From Chrysopilus asiliformis (lineage: Eukaryota; Arthropoda; Insecta; Diptera; Rhagionidae), in contig OZ035962.1 of assembly GCA_964034945.1 (NCBI GenBank), positions 18,038,530-18,102,529 on the forward strand: 64,000 nucleotides of DNA, read 5' to 3'. Shown piece by piece: positions 1 to 12,600 of the stretch. A program made the translations under genes and the position numbers. Numbering within the stretch: the first letter of the stretch is position 1; every line of letters starts with the position of its first letter. Below the pieces are notes generated by a model that worked only from the letters and a program-made list of their open reading frames with translations, ran no database searches and was not told the DNA's origin.

Positions 1-360
1 GCGCGAAAATTTGAATTTTTTTAAAGCGAGTTTTGGTGTGAAAACCACATGTTAAATATATTTTTTGCGGGTTTTGTACACACCCGATAAATTGTGTTTT
101 AGAACATAAAAAATAAAAAAAAACTTTATTTTAACAACAAAATTAGTGCTGAGTTTGACGCTATCATTGTGCCCGGCGTTAAGGAATTAACGCAAAGCGG
201 GGTTACGCTACCCGACGCTTCCACTGTAATTTAACCTTAAGATATTTACCACCAACCTCGATAACTCGAATTTTCGTTTGCCTTATTGAGGTTCATCGTT
301 TGTAATAAATGTTTAGTTAATATAATCTGTAAAAACCATGCTAAATTTAATTTCATATAG
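1..360 (+). other. Intron sequence of importin-7 at the window edge
   Basis: AT-rich sequence with no coding segment that I can match to the importin-7 family. It ends in a 3' splice site (TTTCATATAG) at 360, directly before the first exon in the window. The N-terminal ~200 residues of the protein must be encoded further left. Confidence 0.6.
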
Positions 361-3300
361 TACTCATTACCGCTCGACCTAATTACAAAAGAGATGTTCT
401 CTCAATGGATGGAAATATGCCGGCAAATTGTTGATCGTCCCGTTCCAGATTCCTCACATATCGATGAAGACGAAAGACCCGAGCTGCCCTGGTGGAAAGC
501 CAAAAAATGGGCCCTACACATCATGGTTAGAATGTTTGAAAGGTAACCGATTTTACTTGAGAATTGTGACATTCAAGGCAATAACTCGTGTTTATTACAT
601 TAGATATGGAAGTCCAAGAAATGTTATCGGCAAGGAATATCAAAAGTTTGGCGAATGGTATTTGGCAACGTTTACAACTGGAGTATTAGAAGTTTTGCTG
701 AAAGTCTTAGACCAATATCGAAACAAAGTTTATGTATCGCCTAGAGTTTTAACTGATATTTTAAGTTATTTAAAAAATGCGTAAGTTTAATGAAAGTTTT
801 TTTTTTCTTTCAATCAGAAGATTAAAAAACTGTTTTTCTTTTTTTAGTGTAAGCCATTCGTATTCATGGAAGATGATAAAACCCCACATGCATGCCATCA
901 TACAGGATGTTTTGTTCCCTATTATGTCATTTACTGATGCCGATCAAGAGTTATGGGAGGCTGATCCTCATGAATATATTCGCCTTAAATTTGGTAAATT
1001 TGCTGAAACGACGACATTTAAATGGATTTTGAAGAATTAATGATGGTTTCTTGTAGATATTTTTGAAGATTACGCAACCCCAGTTCCTGCTGCCCAATCC
1101 CTTTTGCATTCTTGTTGTAAAAAGCGGAAGGGAATGTTACCCAAAACTATGCAAGTAATTATGCAGGTGAGTTTTCTATTTTGGAGATTTGATTTTTTCC
1201 AAATGCTGAATTGGTTTTACATTGAATTTTTGTGAAATATGGGGGGGGGGGGGGGGGGGATGTGTCCAAAGACGAAAATTAGCGTGGCGTATTTTTTGGG
1301 CAATTTATAATTTTACTACTTACTAGCAGTGCCCGTAGTTTCGAAGAAATATACCCCCCAATTCTAGGTAACAGATGTTAAGAGATATCTTAATTTATAT
1401 TTAAGAGATTTTAAAAGAAATTAGTATTCTGAGTAAGAGATTTTGGTGAGTTCCGATTTTCGCAAATTCAGAGATTCACCACGATGTCTTCATCTGACAG
1501 CACTTACTCATAGACGTCAAATTTGGCTGTTTATTGACCTTAGATTTTTTCTGAAATCATAAAGTTTTCAAAACTATGGAAATTATCCAAAAAATTGTGT
1601 AAAAAAGACATTGCGGATCTTGAAAAACATGTGAATAGTTTTATATCTGTTAAGAATAGCTTTCTACGGTATCCAGACCGTTTGAAATGAAAATGATATA
1701 AAAAATATTGCGAAAAAATTGAATCGACAGTTTTTAAGATACATAATATCGTTTTTAAATGATTTTGTATAATTTCAGCAACGCGCAAACAAATTTATGG
1801 TTAAATAATACATTGCACTCATATAAATATTTCATTTGATAGACATAAAATTAATGAAGTTGCAGGTATGCGTTGATGTAATTCCAGCCAATAAAAAAAT
1901 CGTTTTTTGTGTCATTAATGGTAAGCAATTCCACGAAGACACAATATTTCATGAGTTTTCCAGAAATACTATAAAAAATCTGGTTATTGCAGCTTTTTTC
2001 CTCGTCCTCCATGCAATGCAACTTTTTCTACAATTTTCTCCAAAACGGAGAATTTAATTGAAAACCTGTAACGTAAAAAACGTTCAGAATACAATTTTAC
2101 ACAACTTGTCTATACATAAAAAAATTGTTGGAGCCCTTCCCGACGCTGATTTTTCGAGTTTTAAACACAACACACGAGTTAAGAGGTCGCAAGAGGACAT
2201 CGGCGAGGTCCTCTTAAATTAAGAGGTTTTTGAGGTTAGAACCGTCTGCTAACTTTGCCCAGAATATGAAAACCGTTTACAAAAATTCACCACGAAAGTT
2301 AAGAGGTTGACATCTCTTAACTATTATCAGGAATACCAATTTCTATTAAATTTCCTCTAAAGTCCAGTTAGCAGTTACGAGGCTCTTATCTATTATGCAG
2401 AATTGAGGGGATAGTCTTAATTACGCATAGTCTAAAACCCGTCTCTCAATAGTAAGAAATTCAACTGGCTTTAAAACTAGGTTTAAATCAGTGATTTTCA
2501 ATCGGAATCGATGAGATTCAATTTGACAAATCTTAATATATAAAAATGGATGTTTGTTTGTCTGTCTGTTTGTCCGTCTGTCTGTTTGAGATTACAAAAC
2601 TCAAAAACTACTGGACCGATTTTTACGCGGTTTTTTTTGCAATATGATCTGCGTTCCCAGGAGCAGGTTTTTAGCTATGTTAGATTTTCAAAATTCGAAA
2701 CGGAAGGTCCTGAAAGGACAAACCTCCCTTTTCCAATTTTCTCGCAAAAACTGGCTTTGGGAGCTTTTCAGGATTGCTTATCACGAATCTGGTGTTAGAA
2801 TTTCGAAATTCAAGACGGAACGTCCTGTGATAACGTTTTTTCCAAAAGTTTTTAAGTTATTTATGGTTTTTTGGCATTCTAAAATTTATACAAAAAACTT
2901 TAAGCTGACCACGAAGGGTCTGCTAGTATTATATAATTAAAGTTTATCAGGTTTTTAATCAATATTCTAAAAAAATAGGTAATTGTGGCACCCAATGCGG
3001 ATGATAAACAAAAAGACGGAGCTTTACATATGATTGGAACACTGGCTGATGTTCTCCTGAAAAAGAAAGTTTATCGTGATCAATTGGAAACTATGCTCAC
3101 CACATACGTTTTTCCGGAGTTCAATAATCCACACGGTAGGTGTTTTATTTAAAATTGTCAAGCTTTTATATTCTAATCCTAGCGAAATGTTTACCATTCA
3201 GGTCATATGCGGGCTCGTGCTTGTTGGGTGCTACACTATTTTAGTGACATTCAATTGAAAAACCCCCAAATACTTGCGGAAATCATGAGATTAACATCGA

Positions 3301-6300
3301 ATGCTTTACTTAATGATAAAGAATTGCCCGTTAAGGTGGAGGCAGCAATCGCTTTACAAATGTATCTGTCATCTCAGGAAAAAGCCTCGCCATATGTTGA
3401 AGGGCAGATTAAGGAAATTACAAAAGAACTTTTAACAATCATACGTGAAACGGAGAATGAAGATTTAACAAATGTTATGCAAAAGATTGTCTGCACATTT
3501 GCTGAGCAATTATTACCGGTTGCCGTTGAAATATGTCAGCATTTGGCAACAACGTTCAGCCAGGTATTAGAATCGGAGGAAGGATCCGACGAAAAGGCAA
3601 TTACAGCAATGGGATTATTAAATACAATAGAAACTCTACTATCGGTTATGGAAGATCATCCAGAAATTATGGCTAATTTACATCCAATTGTTATTCAGGT
3701 TGTTGGGCACATCTTCTCACAGAGTATAGCTGGTAAGTTTGTAATTTCGTAAGCCTGCGAAACGTTGGGTATTAAAAGTTATTTTTTATCATTAGAAAAC
3801 CTAAAAAAAAATATTTCTATTGTAATTTTCATCAAAATTACGTTTGAAGATTTCCTAGTTTTTCTAACGTTCTGTTTCTTTATTTTTCGATAATATTATT
3901 AATTTTTCTAAATAAAAATCTTTTACAGAATTCTACGAAGAGACCTTTTCATTGGTTTATGATTTAACATCGAAAACAATAACACCGGAAATGTGGCAAA
4001 TGTTAGAACTGATTTACCAAGTATTCAAAAAAGATGGAATAGATTATTTTATTGATATTATGCCAGCATTGCATAATTATGTAACTGTTGATACGCCAGC
4101 ATTTTTATCGAATCCGAATCGTTTACTAGCTATGTTCGATATGTGCAAAACTGTAAGTTTTTAGCAATTTATTTTTATAAAAGCTTTTTAATTATGTCTT
4201 TTTTGTTCAATTTTATGATTAGATGCTAACTACAGATCCAGGTGAGGATCCGGAATGTCATGCAGCTAAATTATTAGAAGTTATTATTTTGCAATGTAAG
4301 GGACAGATAGATTCAGTAATTCCAATGTTTGTCGAATTAGTACTATCGCGATTAACTAGAGAAGTGAAATCGTCAGAGCTTAGAACAATGTGTCTACAGG
4401 TATACTAAAAATTCAGTACTGATCGTTAGCTTTGAACGTGAATGAATGTGAATATCGTTTTTTAGGTAGTGATAGCTGCACTCTACTACAATCCACAATT
4501 GCTATTGTCGATACTTGATAAGATGCAAACGCAAATGCCCCCAAGCGGAGGGGAACCAATTAGTTCACATTTTATTAAACAATGGATACACGATACCGAT
4601 TGCTTTTTAGGGTAAAATTTTGTTATACTAATTTGAAATGAAATGTTTTTAAACTGATTGTTTCACATTTCAGAGTTCATGATCGAAAGCTGTGTGTTTT
4701 AGGACTTTGTACGCTCATGAGTTTAGGGGAAGCTAAACCACAGGTTCTAAGTGAGGTAGCGAGTAAAATTATTCCCGCACTCATATTGCTCTTTGATGGT
4801 TTAAAAAGAGCATATCAAGCAAGAGCGCAGGAAGAAGAGGAAGAAGAATCTGAAGACGAAGATGATGATTGCGAAGGTGAAAAAAAAAACGAAAATTCAA
4901 ACAAACAAAAAAAACATGAATTAAACAAAAAATTTATTTACAGAAGCATTATCTAGTGATGAAGATGAAATAGACGAATATGCACCAAATTTCTTAGAAC
5001 AATTATCTGATTACACACAGAAAAAGGGCACCGAAGCTGGATTCGAAATGAAAACAGATATCAAGGTATATTTCCAACTAATTATTATGAAAAAAATGTC
5101 GAAAATATTCGATTTTATTAGGATGAAGACAAAGAAGACGATGAATCGAATGCTGATGATGAATCGGAGGATGATTTAAATGAAACGGCATTGGAAAGTT
5201 ACACAACTCCAATTGACGATGAAGAATCTGAAACAGCAATTGACGAGTACATCACATTCAAACAAGTTATTTCAGGTTAGTCGAAACTTACTTTCATATT
5301 AGCTGTCGGTTTATACATTGAGGCATTTAAAATGTTTTGAATTTAAACCCCTATATACTGGTGTAGACTTAAAGGAGCCTCCACACGTTCAATGTTTCTT
5401 GACAAGTATTATTGATGAAAATTTTCGTCAGGTAACATTGATGGAAATTGCCTGCGAACGTAACATTGAAGAGCATCCAAACGATCAATGTGACTTGAAA
5501 CATGAGTCATTCAAGTAAAATTGTCAAGTAACAATGAACGTGTGGAGGCGTCTTAAGCCACTTAACTTATTAACTCGAGTAATATGATGGGTCAATGCTG
5601 CCATCCTTCAGGGGCTAGCCATTAACCAATGACTCGATCGTCTTCTGCTCGATGCCTTCTTCCAGCTTTAAACCCCTGGAAGTGTGTGCAAAGTTGCTCG
5701 AAACATATCGTCGGCTAAAAGTGAAATTGTGCTAAGTCCATTATACCAAATTTGACAGAAGAGCAATAAAAAACTTTGTTAAATCATTTTAATTTACATT
5801 TAAAGAAAACAGAGTCTCATTTAAAGAAAACTGAGCCCAATTTTTCTCATTTAAAGAAAACTCAGTGTTATTGAAAGAGAATTAAAACAATTTAACAAGG
5901 TTTTTATTGCTCTTCTGGAAAATTATACCAAATGGACTTAGCACAATTTCACTTTTAGCCGACGATATTGGAATTCCATAAGAGAATATCAAGAGTCAGT
6001 GCTGCCACCCTACGGGGTCCAAAACAATGTCTTGAACGCCTTTTGCTACCACTGGTGTTCTGAATGTGCTCTCACCATAAGGATGAAAGAAAGCAAGATG
6101 ACGTTTCATTATGGAACAAAAATTTTCAAAAAAATAAACCTATTTTTTAGCTTGCCTTCGGGGTTAAATCTGGCATTCTAATTTTGACCAATTTCCACTC
6201 GTCCGATTGACTTGAAATTTTGCACACATACCCGATGACAATACAATATTTTCACTTCTTCGTCCTTGTAAGGATAACGGAAGATCCAGTTAAGATAACG

Positions 6301-7220
6301 AGATTATCGTTTTCCTCAAATTTTCCGGGAAAAAAATCTCATCTTGGGGTTTTTGGGGTCGCTGTCCGATTCTGACCTTAAGAAGTCTGTAAGGATAGCG
6401 TAAGGTCCTGTAAGGATAACGAGATTATCCTTTTCCTCAAATTTTCCGGGAAAAATTTCATTTGGCGGTTTTTAGAGTCTCTGAATTCGATTCTGACATT
6501 AAGAAGTCTGTAGGGATAGCGTAAGGTCCTGTAAGGATAACGAGATTATCCTTTTCCTCAAATTTTCCGGTTTTTGGAGTCGCTTTATCCGATTTTGGCA
6601 TGCAGAAATCTGTAAGTATGACGGAAGGTCCTTTAAGGGTAACATGATTATACTTTTCCTTAAATTCCCCGGAAAAAATCTATTTTTGTGGTTTTTGCTG
6701 AATCCGATTTCAATTAATGAAACCGAGCAGTTTTTCCTCGCTTTGCGGCTTATTATTCCTATCCTGTTTTCTTGTAATAAGCGTGTAGACACCAATATTT
6801 CCTTTTTCATCAACACACTTTGGGAATTTTATGTTGTTGACAATTCCGCTTGTAAACAATACGTAAAATCGTTTTTGAAGCACTTCGTGTCCCCTTAAAA
6901 CAGCCCCTTTTCGAGAGAAGATGGTTTTTTTTTATTTGAGAAGCCAAATTTGTCCACTGATTTTTTTTAGATTCTTTATTACAATGCCATTAAAACATAA
7001 TTTTTTTTTTAAATTTCTTACAGCTATATTAACCCAAGATCAGCCCTGGTATGCTTTATTAACCACAAATCTAACACCAGAACAAGCAAAATCATTACAA
7101 GAAATAATGGTAACTGCTGATCAAAAGAAAGCACAACGAGAATCAAAACTAATTGAGAAAAGTGGGGGATTTGCATTCCCGCAACAAACAGTTCCAACAT
7201 CATTTAAATTTGGCTCTTAA
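361..7220 (+). CDS. msk: Importin-7 (moleskin), 3' 13 exons, partial at left edge
   Basis: Nuclear transport receptor of the importin-beta superfamily. In known members it binds Ran-GTP and carries cargo such as ribosomal proteins, histones and, in flies, activated MAPK through the nuclear pore. Exons, placed by phase and GT-AG sites: 361-542, 604-780, 848-993, 1057-1166, 2979-3135, 3202-3732, 3929-4152, 4223-4399, 4466-4611, 4674-4876, 4944-5065, 5122-5275, 7024-7220. They join in frame to 841 residues plus stop, against about 1040 for full-length relatives, so the N-terminal Ran-binding region lies outside the window. Family blocks seen include [85 protein letters not shown] and [10 protein letters not shown]. 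The C-terminal acidic stretch is present ([13 protein letters not shown] at the end of exon 10, more acid in exons 11-12), followed by the typical tail ending PTSFKFGS. Introns 4 and 12 are long (1.8 and 1.7 kb) and carry repeats. The rest are 56-196 bp. Confidence 0.95.
1241..1259. repeat. Poly-G tract in importin-7 intron 4
   Basis: A run of 19 consecutive G residues on the plus strand, conspicuous in AT-rich intron DNA. It could be length-polymorphic or a sequencing artefact. Confidence 0.8.
2535..2940 (-). repeat. Interspersed repeat (ACTAGCAGACCC family), importin-7 intron 4
   Basis: A (GTCT/GTTT)n tract follows AAAAATGGATGTTTG at the left. The right end reads GGTCTGCTAGTATTATAT. A copy in the opposite orientation lies at about 20795-21065, sharing the blocks around AACTCAAAAACTACTGGACC, the AGGAGCAGGTTTTTAGC segment and the end TTTTTGTATAAATTTTAGAATG. 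A third, mariner-interrupted relative lies at 45245-46565. It looks like a non-autonomous element. I cannot assign a class. Confidence 0.7.
5368..5557. mobile_element. MITE with ~35-bp imperfect inverted ends, importin-7 intron 12
   Basis: The left end contains CTTAAAGGAGCCTCCACACG and the right end its near reverse complement (CGTGTGGAGGCGTCTTAAG). The arms continue inward through TTCTTGACAA and TTGTCAAGTA. About 190 bp with no open frame of note. Class not determined. Confidence 0.65.
5705..5968. mobile_element. Foldback MITE, importin-7 intron 12
   Basis: Inverted arms of about 60-65 bp: the left begins ATATCGTCGGCTAAAAGTGA and the right ends TCACTTTTAGCCGACGATAT. The arms run inward through AAGTCCATTATACCAAAT and AGAGCAATAAAAA. 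The loop holds three tandem copies of a unit like TTTAAAGAAAACTGAG (about 5800-5865). 264 bp in total. The flanks are consistent with TA insertion, but the target duplication is not certain. Confidence 0.7.
6235..6690 (-). repeat. ~120-bp tandem-module repeat, importin-7 intron 12
   Basis: Three to four successive units of about 120 bp. Each contains a TAAGGATAACGAGATTATC-like block, a TTTTCCGGGAAAAA-like block, and an ATTCTGACATTAAGAAGTCT-like block. Preceded by GACTTGAAATTTTGCACACAT. The same units occur in the opposite orientation at about 52380-52690 and 55440-55860. Confidence 0.7.
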
Positions 7221-7285
7221 TAGATAATTACATGATTCGAAAAACATTGCTAGTTTCCCTAAAAAAATTAAAAAATACATATGAT

Positions 7286-7291
7286 AATAAA
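7286..7291 (+). terminator. Candidate poly(A) signal of importin-7
   Basis: AATAAA 66 bp after the importin-7 stop codon. A second copy lies shortly after, near 7310. Either could direct 3' end formation. Confidence 0.5.
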
Positions 7292-9626
7292 AGTAATATT
7301 TAAAATTATCAATAAAAGTAAACAGTTTTCATTGCTGTTGTTTCCTTTACATCAAACGCTTAGTTAAAAACCAATTAAAAATAATTTCAAATAAAGCAAG
7401 TTACAAAAGAACATCAAAAGATTATGTAAAAAAAGTTTGTAATTCAAATATGTTCTAATTGCAAGATCGACTTTATGATCTTATGGAATTCTGTTAAAAT
7501 ATCTTGGATTAATGGAATGAAAAAACATTGAAGAAACTGCTCTGAAACAGATTTTTTTTAAATTTTTCATTACTTGTTGAAAATTTGAAAAAAACAATAT
7601 AAAGTGATTATTCCTTTGTATTTTGCAATAGATTCACAATCCATGCAAAAAAAAAAAAATGCAATTTTCTTTTTCTTAAAAATTTGTTTATCATTTTCTT
7701 TTAATTATGAACTCATGTTCTTTTTCTAATTAGAGGCTTCTTAAAGTATCTTTTACTTAAAAATTGTGTTTGGTAATAAACTTACTGTTATTTTAGAGAA
7801 AAATATGTATGCATGTGATATTACAAAAGGCTGGCATTTTATGTAATTTATTAGCGAGAAAAATGAAAAAGAAAATTGCATCTGATAAAATACCATAAAA
7901 AATTGCTCGTGCAGTGAGCTGTTAAATCAATCTTATTTTAATACAGTGTTTTGAAGAATATTTTTTTTGGTTATTGATGAAAAATGTATAAAAAAAAATA
8001 GCTACAAAAAATATTTAAAATTATACCAATTGTAAATTCTTTTATATTTTGTAATCAATAAACTGAAGCTTTTTAATAAACACCGGCTGAATAAGTATTT
8101 TTTGTACGTTTCTACCACCAATAATATTGAAATTTTCCTTAGTAGAACTTGGGCCCGTTTAGACCGACCCACAGAACTATATAACATAGAACAACTCTCA
8201 CCATACAAAGCTCTGCTGAAAAATGGTCCCAAAAGTATTTCCCTCTATCGTACTTGAACGCATCCACTGAACTGTTTAGTTTGCCGCGAAATTCAAATTT
8301 CACAAGTTTGAGACTAACTTTAGGCGCCAACACCATTCCGAAAGTCTATTTTCCTTTGACAGCTCACGGTTTAAACGAGAGGACTATATTTGTTTTCATA
8401 CGGTTATCTTGCTCTTGACTCGTTTTGATTCACTGAACTGTATTGAAATGGGACCATTTCAGACAGCAAATCGAGCGATCTAGTATATCTATGGACCGAC
8501 CTAACTTGGCACTGCCAATCTGGCGGTGCAAAACTATAAATGTATATTGCGTGCAGTGTCAATTTTTTGTAATTATGTAATTTGAAATCTATAGGATGAA
8601 AAGGTGCTTTTTTTAAGGATTAAAAAGACATAAATAAAATCCACAGGGCCAAAAGATAAGTTTGAAGTAACGATTTAAGTTAAAAACAACTTAATTTTGC
8701 AACTATATGGCAGCGCCAAGAGTGAGCAGTATCAAAATACCGTTGCTAAGCGTTGCGACCAACGCTATATTGAAAAAAAAACCGTCTAGCACTTAATAGA
8801 CTGGGGGTCTATTATGGAATACGATCGTAATCGTAACAATCGAGAATTGCCTGTTGTTAGTGGAAAACACAACAATACACTAGTTCCGATCGGCACGATT
8901 ACGTCTACGGCATATTTCCATTTAATAATTTTAAGCTAAATCGCATTCAGTCTAAAAAATTTCGCCAGTGGCGCTTATTTCGTAATTCTTTATATTTATT
9001 TTTTATTTTTTTCACGCAGTAAGACATGGAATCTTGACCATGATTCGTTACAAATAAGAAAAAAGTTATGGCGCTTCTACGCCAAATTCAATCAAATACG
9101 TACCAGATTTTTTAAAAATAAAAATTGACGATGTGTAAAATTAATAAAATGTAATCAGCGACCATTTAACAATTCAACTTCTTTCTAGGATTTTGATATT
9201 TATTTCCAAATCAACAGTCTTGCGAATTGCTTATAGTGGTACTCTGGTTAAAAAAAAATGCTTACTTTAATTTTCCTTAGCGAAAATGATACTGGCAACA
9301 CATTTCATGTTTGACAGTTCTTTGTCCATCCTGTCTTGCGAAAATCTGCTGTATTTTGATGGTATTGTGGTTTGTTTAGGGTTTCATAAAAGTTTTCGTT
9401 CTTTGCCCGCGTGCAGAAAACTGTAGTTGGCTGTTGGTTCACGGTTTTTCTGTCTTTTGTTTTCGCCTGTAGGCCATCTTAGCAAATTAATAAGAAAATA
9501 GCATGTCGATATTGTTGGAAATAAGGTAGGAGGATTCTCTAAAAATAATTTCTTAACAGTAAGCATTAGAACAAGACGCCAAGGAGAAGCCAATTTGTTT
9601 CGTAATTGTAACCAGAAGCATCTGTA
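7292..9626. other. Intergenic: importin-7 3' flank to ZCCHC7-like 5' flank
   Basis: No gene recognised. 7300-8100 is AT-rich with several oligo-A/T runs. 8150-8480 has more balanced composition, with a near-repeat of GGGCCCGTTT / GGGACCATTT-type ends that may be an old element. 8800-8930 contains two diverged oppositely oriented blocks around ATCGTAATCG and CGATTACG, like the element in 12258-12592. The promoter and 5' UTR of the ZCCHC7-like gene must lie in the last few hundred bases. I see no clear TATA box. Confidence 0.5.
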
Positions 9627-12600
9627 ATGGATCCAGTAAGTTTCTGTGCATTAAATATACCAATGTAAATAGCTTTGAGTGTTGATATTCCAGTACGATA
9701 TCGAAACCAAGGAGGATTTGTGTGATTTGGAGTCGCGCCTTTATGCCCAGGTTCACCATGAAGCTGCGGAAAAAACCGATGGGGTGGTCTTGGAAGTAAA
9801 TTCGAGTGCACCCGCACCGACAGTTCGTATCGTCACCAACAAAAGCGTAATTAATAGGCCTGCGGGTAGTGTTTCGGGCTGCGGGGGTGGTAGATATTGG
9901 ACTGAAAGGGCTCCTTATCCCAACACCCAGAAGGGTTCTAATCCAACGTCAACTATTGAAGGGTCTCAAGTTTCGGGAAATTTTCGAGAGTCAAACAAAA
10001 CGGAAATCAAAATGGCAGAAGGTGGCTTAGCGGGTTTATCTTCTCCTGCTGAATCGCAAAACAAATCGGAAGAAAAATCAACGACCGAAACTCTAAAATC
10101 GACTTTTCGTCCATATAATCCGATTATATCGAATATTGATAGTGGGGTAGTTCCTCAAGCTTCCGGGAACTATCCTAAATCACAAGGAAGCACCAACAAA
10201 ACTGATTACACTAAACGTGGTTCAGACAATCAGCAAATGCCAGTGGCTAAGGCTAGAAAGCCTGCTAGCAAACTGGCACAAATAACCAATCAAGCACAAT
10301 TGAAACTTCAAAAACTGGGTAAGTACCAAAAGAAAAAGACCAAGGCGAATAGGGCCCGTCAAAAGAATCAGGCCAAACTGCTAGTCGTTCAAACGATTGT
10401 AGTTGAATCGAGCGATGATTGTGACGACGTTGTAGAAATCCCTGTTCCGCCTCCTCCAATGGTCACATTGTTGAGCAGCGATGAAGAGTCTGTTGCGGAA
10501 GAGTTCGCTAAGCCACGCGCAATTAAAAAGACATCGAATATCAAACAGACGGAGAACTCATCACGATGTACGAGCCCATGTTCTGTAATGTCAGATGATT
10601 TCATTGGACAGACCGATCGTGTTCGACTTCTTCAAAACTCCAATATAGTCGAAGATGAAGATTTCCAGTGTATTCCACAAACTGTTGACAGTTTCATTAA
10701 GGCAACAGCTGACCAGACCGCTTCTACGTCTGCTGGTGGTAGACAAAACTCGCAGATCCATCCGGATATTAACTTTGCTACACCGCAAAAACGTGGGACA
10801 GGTCAATCCAATCAGAAAAAATACATCAACAATGAGGGTACGGTGTCCAAGTACACATCTGTCGATATCTATGAGAGTGAAAGCTCCGATATGCCCGAAA
10901 CTGTGTATGCAACGGGCGTTATGAAAGACGATGCTCCGAGAGAAATCACATCTGGCGAATCGATGGACATAGAAATTGTACCTCGAACGAAACGCCTGCA
11001 GAAACGTAGAACGTCCAGCAGCAACAAAAGCATGGATCCAAATGAAACCGATGACAGCACAAACTCAGATTGCGAAGAGTTGAATGAATTTATGGCGATG
11101 ACAAAAACCAGTACGCCGCACATTCTGCGTGGTGAAGCCGTGGAGGGCAATAGAACCAATTTTCGCCGTAAGAAGATCAAAAAACTTCAAATGGACAGTT
11201 CTGATAAGGATTTCATAAATATGTTATCGACAATTGTGCATGGCGACGAGGACGAAGAAGATACCAGCGACGGGGAACGAATAACAGCTCGTGAAATCGC
11301 AGAAGAGGTTTTGCGTAGTAGCAATCAAATAGCCGAGGTTGAAGATGGAGATGAGGCGATTCCTTCAGCTCTGCTACCAACACTGGAAAAGGATTTAGAA
11401 GCTCTTGATCGATCGTTTGAGAAGAAATCGCAACCAAACGGAGATGACGAGGACATAAGTGTTACTACTACCGACTCGAAGCGAAGTAAAAAGGGCCGAT
11501 TGGCTAAGGTTCTTAAGGTGGTAAAAACATCTGATAATCATATAGGATGGAATGATGAAATGATTCGCTTCTATGATTATTCCTGGGGCGACGAAGAGCT
11601 CAATATTCGACAAATTCAAAGGACTATGAATCGTAATATCAGTTTTACATTTTTACATATTTGTGATTATTCAAAATTTTCATCGTTGTAGGATTTGGGA
11701 AGTGGTTTATTTACAGCGAGGACCGGTTTCCGAAAAGTAGGCCGCCCAAGGCTCCCAAGTGCTACAATTGCATGGAATTCGGCCATACGCGCTCCAAATG
11801 TCCAAGACCAAAAAAAGATATCCACTGTTATATGTGTGGGGAAATCGGACACCGCGAGCCACGTTGTCCTAATACTATTTGTTTGCGGGTAATATTTTTT
11901 TTATATATTTTTATAAATTGAACATTTTTAATACCAATATTTGTTCGTTTTTCTAGTGCGGTCGAGCAACTAATACTTTCGTGAAAAGTTGCAAATCTTG
12001 CGCGTCACAGATACGAAGCATTTGTCCAATATGCAAAATCCGTGGGCATAGTGTCGATTATTGTCCAGACAAATGGCGGCGATATCATTCAACAGTAAGT
12101 ATTCCGATAATATTTTGATTCTAGTCATTGTGTAAAAATTTACAAATGCTATGAGGCTAGATTGGGGTTAGATAAGGGGCTAATTGCACTCCCTGAACGA
12201 TGCAGCTGTATACTGCCCATAATTTTACTATCCGTCCCAAAAATATGGCAGCAAACAACCCAATTCAGACTAACAATTACGATTACTATTGCGCTTACGA
12301 TTGAAGCTTATCGATGAATGACATCAAAGCTTTCAACGATATGAACATTGGTCGGGGAAGCTCAATCGTAATCGCAATCGTTAAGCCCAATTCAGACTAA
12401 CGGTTGCAATTACGATTACGATTGCGATTACGATTGCGATTACGATTAACGCTTATCGATCAATGAGATCAAAGCTTTCAACGATATGGACATGAAAGCT
12501 TTGATCTCATTGGTCGAGGAAGCTCAATCGTAATCGCAATCGTTAAGCCCAATTCAGACTAACGATTGCGATTACGATTACGATTGCGGGGTACAAGTTT

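Noticed and set aside
428..784. 118-codon continuous frame at the left
   Set aside because: It crosses an importin-7 intron in a partly wrong frame; the family match requires splicing at 542/604.
9679..9693. ATG at 9679 as start of the ZCCHC7-like protein
   Set aside because: It lies inside the first intron, just before the TTCCAG acceptor. The upstream MDP exon splices in phase and has a better start.
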